Shown piece by piece: positions 7,003 through 11,190 of a DNA stretch of 11,190 nucleotides. The translations under genes were made by a program, and so were the position numbers. Source of the DNA: JBOFFC01 sp051648405. Lineage in GTDB: Bacteria; Planctomycetota; Planctomycetia; Pirellulales; Lacipirellulaceae. A model generated the notes under the pieces. That model had not been told where the DNA came from. It did no database searches and was given only the letters and a program-made list of their open reading frames with translations. Within the stretch, counting starts at the first letter, position 1; every line of letters begins with the position of its first letter. The stretch lies in NCBI GenBank assembly GCA_051648405.1, contig JBOFFC010000170.1:1-11190 (forward strand). The letters run 5' to 3'.

Positions 7003-7836
7003 GTGTCCGACCGAGCGACCCGTGACGCCGAGCTCCGTGCGATGCTCGACTCGTACGGCGACGCCTGGAGCGACGTCGGGAGCTTCCGGCGCTGGGAAGT
7101 GGACTATCTCACGAAGCTGCGACCGACCGCGGACGACGTTCCGCTCTTGATCGAGGTCGCGGAGGAGTGGCTCCGCTGGGATTTGCCGGAGGACCAACAG
7201 CCGGTCTTCGCGGACGACGACGTCGCGCTCTACGCACCCGTCCACGCCTGGCGGTGCCTCGGCCAGATGGGCGCCGAGGAGGCGATCGAGCCGCTCGTGA
7301 TGATGCTCGACCCGATGGCGGCGATGGAGGACGACATCCTGCTCGAGATGTTCCCCCCTGCGCTGGCGTGCTTCGGGGCAGCGGCGTTCGACGCGCTCGA
7401 CGCGGTGGCGTCCGACCGCTTGACGAACGAGTGGGGGCGCGTCGCCGCCTTGAGCGCGATGGAGTACGCGGTGAATCGCAACCCGGCGCTTCAGGAGGAC
7501 GTTGTCCGGCGCTTGAAGCGTCAGCTCGAGTGCTTCGACCTCGACGCGCCCTCCTTCAACGCCTCGGTCATCGGCTCGCTCGTCGAGCTCGGCGCCAAAG
7601 ACGCGGCGCCACTGATCGAACGAGCGTACGAGGCCGGGGCCATCGACGAAGAGCTCGACGGCACGCTGGAGTGGGTCCTCTACGACCTCGGGCTCGCCGA
7701 GATGCCAAGCACCCCGCGGTTCAAGCGGACGTGGAGCGCGAGCGGGCCCGCGGTCCAGCGGGGTGTCGATCCCAGGCACGAGCTCCGCGCGAAGAAGAAA
7801 CGCGAGCGTAAGGCGAAAAAGCGAAACCGCCGCTGA
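7003..7836 (+). CDS. DUF1186/HEAT-repeat-like protein with basic tail
   Basis: This 277-residue soluble protein is built of alpha-helical repeats. The blocks VHAWRCLGQMGAEEAIEPLV (80-99) and SVIGSLVELGAKDAAPLIER (188-207), then IDEELDGTLEWVLYDLGL, resemble the DUF1186 family, whose function is unknown and which is HEAT-like. Members often end in a cysteine-rich SEC-C zinc motif. Here that is absent, and the C-terminus (about 259-277) is instead a basic tail, LRAKKKRERKAKKRNRR, which might bind nucleic acid or ribosomes. GTG at 7003 is chosen because GGAGG (6992-6996) sits six nt upstream; upstream in-frame sequence reads like non-coding translation. It appears monocistronic. The assignment comes from recalled family patterns and could be another HEAT-type scaffold. 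Confidence 0.75.
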   Translation: MSDRATRDAELRAMLDSYGDAWSDVGSFRRWEVDYLTKLRPTADDVPLLIEVAEEWLRWDLPEDQQPVFADDDVALYAPVHAWRCLGQMGAEEAIEPLVMMLDPMAAMEDDILLEMFPPALACFGAAAFDALDAVASDRLTNEWGRVAALSAMEYAVNRNPALQEDVVRRLKRQLECFDLDAPSFNASVIGSLVELGAKDAAPLIERAYEAGAIDEELDGTLEWVLYDLGLAEMPSTPRFKRTWSASGPAVQRGVDPRHELRAKKKRERKAKKRNRR

Positions 7837-7865
7837 GGGCTGGCGTCGAGCAGCCGCGTAGCGAT

Positions 7866-7890
7866 CCGGCGGCGCAAGCCGTCGGAGTCG
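7866..7890 (-). repeat. dispersed hairpin repeat, copy 2
   Basis: This is an inverted copy of the motif at 14-38, with 23 of 25 positions identical in reverse complement and changes only in the loop. It lies about 30 nt after the stop of the HEAT-like gene, in a 217-nt spacer. That position fits a transcript-end hairpin, although no T-tract follows. Confidence 0.5.
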
Positions 7891-7981
7891 ATGTACGGGC
7901 GACGTGGTTGGGCTACGCACTCCCCGGACTGACGTCGCGGGGCTCGCCAAACGCCCCTTCCTTGGCGCCCGAACGGGGCGG

Positions 7982-7987
7982 TACGAT
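7982..7987 (+). promoter_or_regulatory. weak -10 candidate for dapA homologue
   Basis: TACGAT keeps the TAnnAT core, 66 nt upstream of the ATG at 8054. TTGGCG at 7962-7967 resembles a -35 but the spacing (14 nt) is short. This is a positional guess only. Confidence 0.2.
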
Positions 7988-8053
7988 GCGACTCTGCGCC
8001 GAGCGCACGGCGTTCGCCCTTTCGCGCATCTCGAACCCGCCCAAGCCCCGCCG

Positions 8054-9028
8054 ATGATCACCCCTCGCCAGCTCCACGGCGCCCACGTCGCCCTCGTCAC
8101 GCCGATGAAGCCGGTCGGCTCGCTGATGGCGATCGACTTCGACCGCGTCTACCAGTTGATCGACTCGGTGCTCGACGCGGGGGTCGCCGGCGTGCTGTTC
8201 GCCGGCACCACGGGCCAGTCGGCCACGCTGAGCCACGACGAGCAAGTCGATCTCTGCACCCGCGGCATCGAGTACGCCCGGGCGAAGGCCCAGGACCTCG
8301 GGCGGCGCATCGTCTGCCTCGCCAGCGCCGGGTCGAACTCGACCGACGAGGCGCTGCACCTCTCGGAACGGATCGCCGCGGCGATCCAGCCCGACGCGCT
8401 GCTGCACGTCACCGGCTACTACAACAACCCGCCGCAAGAGGGACTGCGGGCCCACTTCACGGCCGTCGGCAACTTAGCCGAGCGACTCGACACGTCGGTG
8501 ATCCTCTACAACATCCCCGGGCGGACCGGCAGCCGGATCGAGGCCGAGACGCTGATCAGCCTGGCGGAGCACCCGGCGATCGTCGCCGTGAAGGACGCGA
8601 CGGGGGACCTGGCGGCGCTCGAGCGCGTCGCCGAGGCGACCGACCGCGACACGTTCGCTCTGCTCTCGGGCGAGGACCACCTGGTGGTCGAGGTGGCGCG
8701 GCGCGGCGGGGTGGGGGTGATCAGCGCGTCGGCCAATCGCTGGCCGCGCGAGTTCCAGCGCCTGGCCGAGCTGGCGATCGGCGGCGAGTGGTCAGCGGCC
8801 GACGAGCTGCAAGCCGCACTCCAGCCGTGCGTGGATGCGGTGTTCTGCGTCAAGAACCCGATCCCGCTGCACCACCTGCTGGGGACCGGCCTGCGGATGC
8901 CGCTGGTGACGATCGACGAGCTCGACGCCCCTAACCGCGAGCGCGCCACGGCGACCCTCCGCGCAGCCGAAGCGATCCGCGAGTTCCCGCACGTCACGAC
9001 GGGGGTCGCCGTGGGTTCGGGGCGGTAG
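8054..9028 (+). CDS. dapA: 4-hydroxy-tetrahydrodipicolinate synthase (DapA family)
   Basis: This 324-residue TIM-barrel class I aldolase likely condenses pyruvate with aspartate semialdehyde, the first committed step of lysine/diaminopimelate synthesis. Visible catalytic positions against E. coli DapA are GTTGQSATLS (Thr52-Thr53, for Thr44-Thr45), GYYNNPPQEG (Tyr123, for Tyr107), ILYNIPGRTG (Tyr152 and Arg157, for Tyr133 and Arg138) and AVKDATGD (Schiff-base Lys180, for Lys161). GVISASAN is the pyruvate-side loop. The conserved Arg157 favours a DapA role over N-acetylneuraminate lyase, though related aldolases remain possible. ATG at 8054 fits the family N-terminus; the open frame extends to 7904 without homology. 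The C-terminus is about 30 residues longer than E. coli DapA. It is not in an operon with other lysine genes here. Confidence 0.87.
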   Translation: MITPRQLHGAHVALVTPMKPVGSLMAIDFDRVYQLIDSVLDAGVAGVLFAGTTGQSATLSHDEQVDLCTRGIEYARAKAQDLGRRIVCLASAGSNSTDEALHLSERIAAAIQPDALLHVTGYYNNPPQEGLRAHFTAVGNLAERLDTSVILYNIPGRTGSRIEAETLISLAEHPAIVAVKDATGDLAALERVAEATDRDTFALLSGEDHLVVEVARRGGVGVISASANRWPREFQRLAELAIGGEWSAADELQAALQPCVDAVFCVKNPIPLHHLLGTGLRMPLVTIDELDAPNRERATATLRAAEAIREFPHVTTGVAVGSGR

Positions 9029-9044
9029 CGCGCCGCGGTCCGTG

Positions 9045-9050
9045 TACAAT
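9045..9050 (+). promoter_or_regulatory. -10 candidate of an interrupted gene
   Basis: TACAAT matches the -10 consensus at 5 of 6 positions. It sits 17 nt after the dapA stop and 19-49 nt before two in-frame ATGs. A short hairpin (9052-9057 with 9061-9066) follows it and could instead belong to the end of dapA. No good -35 is seen. Confidence 0.35.
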
Positions 9051-9098
9051 CGGGGAGCCTCTCCCCCGATGCCGCGAGTCCTCCGCGCGAGTCCTCCG

Positions 9099-9135
9099 AT
9101 GCCCTACCAAGTCCCGGCCGAACTGACCCCAGCCA
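9099..9135 (+). pseudogene. possible 5' stub of an interrupted gene
   Basis: After the promoter-like TACAAT, the ATG at 9099 opens MPYQVPAELTPA with backbone-like codon use. An in-frame ATG at 9069 lies before it, and the two are separated by a 12-nt tandem duplication (9074-9085 and 9087-9098). Beyond about 9135 the sequence changes to repeat and transposon-like DNA and protein-like character is lost, although the frame stays formally open. I read it as a host gene cut by the accessory insertion. The product is not recognised. Confidence 0.35.
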
Positions 9136-9145
9136 TGCGAAGGAG

Positions 9146-9217
9146 TGCGGTTCGCGGAACGGACACTGACGGCCGCCACGACCAGAAGCTGACTGTGGTT
9201 CGCCGTCCGGACACTGA
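9146..9217 (+). repeat. two imperfect 24-nt direct repeats
   Basis: Copies at 9146-9169 and 9194-9217 agree at 20 of 24 positions, offset by 48 nt, and both end CGGACACTGA. The second copy ends where the IS630 transposase similarity stops. They may be ends of a lost insertion sequence or a transposase-binding array. The boundaries are not certain. Confidence 0.5.
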
Positions 9218-9404
9218 TCTTCCGCTTGGGTCCCGGCTTGTACTTTGTCGGCGCCAGCGAGCCGGTTTTCTCGCGTCGCCGCAGCAGGCCGCGGACGAAC
9301 GAAGCACTGACCGCGAACCGCGCAGCGAGCTGCGGGCTCTTCCCCTCGCCCCGGTCGTACGCCGCAACGATCCGCTCTCGCAGGTCCATCGAAATCGCTT
9401 GCAT
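9213..9404 (-). pseudogene. IS630-family transposase, N-terminal remnant
   Basis: Only the helix-turn-helix DNA-binding part of an IS630/Tc1-mariner-type transposase remains, about 64 residues. SMDLRERIVAAYDRGEGKSP, QLAARFAVSASFVRGLLRRR and EKTGSLAPTKYKPGPKRKIS are typical of the family N-terminus. The DDE catalytic domain is missing: after KRKIS the frame runs into the 24-nt direct repeats and no longer resembles a transposase. The start is unusually well marked, with AAGGAGG at 9411-9417 placed six nt upstream of the ATG at 9404, so the 5' end of the element is probably original. No activity is expected. Confidence 0.8.
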
Positions 9405-9478
9405 CACCGTCCTCCTTGGTTGGAGAACGGTCTACCCAAACTCCACTCCTGGCGCTATACCAAGTTCGAAAGTGCTGT
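9213..9478 (-). mobile_element. IS630-family element remnant
   Basis: This is the remnant carrying the transposase fragment plus its upstream region. IS630-type elements insert at TA dinucleotides. The edge of the remnant can be placed at the TA inside the terminal GTTA of the neighbouring attC-like site (minus strand, 9478-9481), which would explain why that box departs from consensus after GTTA. The other end is lost near 9213. The outer border is inferred, with no terminal inverted repeat pair available for confirmation. Confidence 0.4.
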
Positions 9479-9565
9479 AACGGCACCGTTCATCGGGCCG
9501 CGGCAAACGACATTGATTCCAGAAACGGCGCGACCCGCGGCTCCGTGTGCAACGGATTGTTCGGT
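9476..9565 (-). other. attC-like integron recombination site
   Basis: The site folds like an attC. Read on the minus strand it begins GAAC AATCC GTTGCAC and ends AACGG TGC CGTTAC. Paired segments (plus coordinates) are 9479-9481 with 9559-9561 (the R boxes, AAC/GTT), 9486-9490 with 9551-9555 (5 bp), then 9494-9503 with 9535-9545 (10 bp) interrupted by one extrahelical base at 9542. An unpaired central spacer separates the two stems, and the terminal loop is about 31 nt. The single bulged base lies on the 5' arm of the minus strand, as expected of the top strand of an attC. The site starts 17 nt after the stop of the astacin gene on the same strand, which is the standard place in a gene cassette. 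R' reads GTTACAG rather than GTTRRRY. No integrase gene is in the window. Confidence 0.7.
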
Positions 9566-9577
9566 GGATTTACGGCA

Positions 9578-10528
9578 TCAAGTCCAAGCCCCGCCAGCGG
9601 TCTTTTGCCAGCGATGCCAAAGCGCATTGTCTGTGCCGCGCACGAAGACCTCCAGCCGCCCATCGTGGTTGATGGCCACGGCGGCATTGCCGGTCAAGCC
9701 ACCACCGAGTGAGTTCCAGCCGGACCACCCGCCCCCGGCACTATTCTGCCAGATGTGGTGCAATGCGTTGTCTGTGCCCCGCGCGAAGACTTCCAGCCGC
9801 CCATCGGCGTTTCGGCTGACCGTCGGGTCTGTCGTGATTACGCCGCCGAGTGAAGCGAATCCGCTGGCTGTCTGCGAATTGGCTAGCCAATTCGCGGTAG
9901 CGATATCTCCGGAACTCAATACGGACGTGACTCCTATTGGCACTGGAGCGATGATCGTCGTGGTTCCCGGAGTAATTGGAAACGCCGATCTTGGATAGTG
10001 CATAATGGAACCGAAATCATACGGACCTATGTCTGTGCCGTCAGCAATATGCTGATTAAAGTTGTGCAACTGAGCCGGTTGAATAGCAGCAATTACGATG
10101 GTCACATTGGCGTTTCGATCGCTTCTTCCCTGCTCGTGCCAAAAGCCCACCGCGTGTCCGATTTCATGAATCACGCTGCCCGCATTGAAGCCCCCACTGG
10201 CTAACGCACAAGAAATTTGTTGCGGCCCACCGTTTCTACCAACCGGGCTACTGCAGGCGTTCGGACTTGGAGTGAATATCACAAAGTCCGGTTCGGATGT
10301 TCGCGGATTTAGGCGAAAAGGCGTATTCGTGTTCCAATGTTGAATTGCTGCATTTACGAAACCGAGGGCGGTCGCATTCCCGGCTATCCCGGGGTCGATG
10401 GTAAAAGGAACGACGTTTCCGGGCCATCGTCGTGCGGTATTGTTGGCTACGAGTCCCATGTTTTCGCCTTCTGGTGAGTATTGCGATCGCCGAGCGACCG
10501 CGATAACCGAGTCGCGGGATTGGACCAT
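9578..10528 (-). CDS. astacin-family (M12A) metalloprotease with PLL-like lectin repeats
   Basis: The 316-residue protein is a zinc endopeptidase. The astacin signature HEIGHAVGFWHEQGRSDR is at 121-138 (zinc ligands His121, His125 and His131; catalytic Glu122). The Met-turn SIMHY is at 174-178, with Tyr178 as the usual switch residue. The catalytic domain begins near RRWPGNVVPFTID (33-45). Two 47-residue repeats follow, 226-272 and 273-316, each with DGRLEVF-R-GTDNAL and a W-x-x-W-like end. They resemble the DUF346/PLL beta-propeller lectin family, whose members have about seven. The second copy stops three residues short at a TGA, and no further repeat follows in any frame, so the propeller is truncated. 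There is no signal peptide and hardly any propeptide, which is unusual for secreted astacins. ATG 10528 is chosen, with ATG 10459 and TTG 10540 as alternatives. Lower GC than the backbone and the downstream attC suggest a captured integron cassette. Confidence 0.87.
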   Translation of the reverse strand: MVQSRDSVIAVARRSQYSPEGENMGLVANNTARRWPGNVVPFTIDPGIAGNATALGFVNAAIQHWNTNTPFRLNPRTSEPDFVIFTPSPNACSSPVGRNGGPQQISCALASGGFNAGSVIHEIGHAVGFWHEQGRSDRNANVTIVIAAIQPAQLHNFNQHIADGTDIGPYDFGSIMHYPRSAFPITPGTTTIIAPVPIGVTSVLSSGDIATANWLANSQTASGFASLGGVITTDPTVSRNADGRLEVFARGTDNALHHIWQNSAGGGWSGWNSLGGGLTGNAAVAINHDGRLEVFVRGTDNALWHRWQKTAGGAWT

Positions 10529-10533
10529 CAATT

Positions 10534-10577
10534 TCAACAACGCTGAATTCCGCGACTTCGATTCATCGCATTGTTCC
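10534..10577 (-). other. weak second attC-like hairpin
   Basis: On the minus strand the sequence runs from AACAATGCGATGAAT to ATTCAGCGTTGTT, close in layout to classical attC ends (AACAATTCGTT... and ...AAGCGTTAG). Pairs (plus coordinates) are 10536-10540 with 10571-10575, then 10542-10543 with 10568-10569, a 2-nt bulge at 10566-10567, and 10544-10548 with 10561-10565. The bulge is on the 5' arm of the minus strand. It lies between the Nudix and astacin genes, where a cassette border is expected, and contains the Nudix stop codon. At about 44 nt it is shorter than usual attC sites, so it may be degenerate or a coincidence. Confidence 0.3.
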
Positions 10578-10850
10578 GTCGCTTTGCTCAGTTGATCTTA
10601 ACAATGCAAGCGAAGAAAGTGTGAATCCATCATCGATTTCTCCGTTAGCTATCCTCGTACTAAGTTCGCCCCAACCTACATGCCGGATTTCCGAAATCGC
10701 TTCATTCTTGTCGACGGTTCGTCCGACTTCGACCATCGCTATGTAGACATGCACAATGCTAGACATCAGGCCTGAATCAGGGTAATAAGAGCCAAGCTTG
10801 CTAATCTCAGTTACATGTGCGCCGATCTCTTCTTTCAACTCCTCGATCAC
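10563..10850 (-). pseudogene. Nudix hydrolase, 5'-truncated
   Basis: The fragment is the C-terminal part of a Nudix (nucleoside diphosphate-linked moiety) hydrolase. IEELKEEIGAHV matches the end of the Nudix box (REUxEExGU), with the box Arg replaced by Glu. It is followed by LGSYYPDSGLMSSIVHVYIA and HVGWGELSTRI, as in ADP-ribose/ADP-sugar pyrophosphatase-type members. The Gly and first Glu of the box and the whole N-terminal sheet are missing. The frame stays open upstream only to the IS3 orfB stop at 10896, so the GTG at 10850 is not a true start. The insertion sequence evidently replaced the 5' half. The base composition is AT-richer than the backbone. It ends 35 nt before the astacin start, on the same strand. 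Confidence 0.75.
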
Positions 10851-10895
10851 GGTTTGCGATAGCCCACGACTTTCGGACAGCGGCGGGGGGTTGCT

Positions 10896-11066
10896 CTACG
10901 CCGCTAGGACCGGGGCGTATTCGGTTTCGAACTGATCGGGACTCTTGTAGCCCAGCGCCTGGTGAAGCCGTTCGCGATTGTAGAACGACTCGATGTACTT
11001 GAACACGCTCAAGCGGGCCGCCTCGAGGTGCTCGTAGCTCTCGTGGTTGGCGTGAACGTTCCGTGA
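10896..11066 (-). pseudogene. IS3-family transposase OrfB, C-terminal fragment
   Basis: About 50 residues of the end of an IS3-type DDE transposase (OrfB) are left: NHESYEHLEAARLSVFKYIE, SFYNRERLHQALGYKSPDQF and ETEYAPVLAA, then TAG. This is the conserved region after the last catalytic Glu. The DDE core and the OrfA part are absent. Similarity fades upstream near 11050-11066, shortly before the start of an IS66-type gene on the other strand, so a second element seems to have cut it. Its terminal inverted repeat should lie between 10896 and about 10860, next to the Nudix fragment, but I cannot fix the end base. Confidence 0.8.
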
Positions 11067-11131
11067 TCCACATCTTCTAGCCGCCCGCCTGGCGGGTCAA
11101 GCTTCGTCTTTCTCTGGCTTGGAGAAGGTCG

Positions 11132-11190
11132 ATGGCGAACGTCGAGCGGGACTTGGCGAAGGAGCGGTGCTGGCGTGACCTGCTTAGCCG
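11132..11190 (+). CDS. IS66-family TnpA-like accessory protein, partial
   Basis: The first 19 codons read MANVERDLAKERCWRDLLS before the window ends. This resembles the N-terminus of IS66-family TnpA (an Orf1 of the kind that continues with a helix-turn-helix such as SGLSVRAFC). The purine-rich GGAGAAGG at 11121-11128 is just upstream of the ATG and makes a good ribosome site. Only a short stretch is visible, so the family call is moderate. If it is right, the IS66 left end should fall between about 11064 and 11131, where a tight GC palindrome (11082-11094) is seen. Confidence 0.55.
   Translation, partial: MANVERDLAKERCWRDLLS

Noticed and set aside
9042..9998. 318-codon plus-strand frame across the IS630 remnant and the astacin gene
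   Set aside because: It is a chimera of the interrupted gene stub with antisense transposon and protease sequence. Only the first dozen codons after 9099 look coding.
10568..10608. 8-bp inverted repeat in the 3' end of the Nudix fragment
   Set aside because: The loop of more than 20 nt and the location in coding sequence make it weak as an attC or terminator.
1..11190. CRISPR array, tRNA or rRNA genes
   Set aside because: No regularly spaced repeats of CRISPR size and no cloverleaf or rRNA-like sequence were seen on either strand by eye.

Overview
The window is high-GC bacterial chromosome that ends in a mosaic of horizontally acquired DNA. High GC, few strong Shine-Dalgarno sites, a GyrA of planctomycete style, a lineage-restricted small protein and an attC of the long type I associate with Pirellula/Rhodopirellula relatives all suggest a planctomycete (Pirellulales-like). 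This is an inference from recall, not from a search.

Positions 1-9028 look like ordinary backbone. After two hairpins come ribulose-phosphate 3-epimerase (153-902) and, in a likely operon, a histidine-phosphatase-fold protein that has lost its catalytic residues (927-1508). A small conserved hypothetical (1533-2012, minus) meets them tail to tail. A DAO-family FAD oxidoreductase (2120-3175) ends tail to tail with an Uma2-family nuclease-like gene (3172-3771, minus), and their stop codons overlap. gyrA (3946-6735) is divergent from uma2 and is followed by a 154-bp element bounded by a perfect 27-bp inverted repeat. Next come a DUF1186/HEAT-like protein (7003-7836) and a dihydrodipicolinate synthase homologue (8054-9028).

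Positions 9029-11190 are accessory. A possible promoter and the first codons of an unidentified gene run into a degenerate direct repeat, then into the N-terminal fragment of an IS630-type transposase. Next to it is a folded attC-like integron recombination site. Directly upstream of that site, on the same strand, is an astacin-type metalloprotease fused to two PLL-like lectin repeats and lacking a signal peptide. A second, weaker attC-like hairpin lies at the start of the protease gene and overlaps the end of a 5'-truncated Nudix hydrolase gene. The Nudix fragment abuts the 3' end of an IS3-family orfB, which is itself cut by what looks like an IS66-family element running off the right edge. 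This DNA is clearly less GC-rich than the backbone. The simplest reading is a remnant integron cassette cluster with no integrase in view, eroded by at least three insertion sequences.

The backbone genes do not form one pathway: the pentose-phosphate epimerase, DNA gyrase and lysine biosynthesis are independent housekeeping functions. The two points most worth following are the cassette-borne astacin-lectin protease with its attC, and the pseudo-phosphatase linked to rpe.
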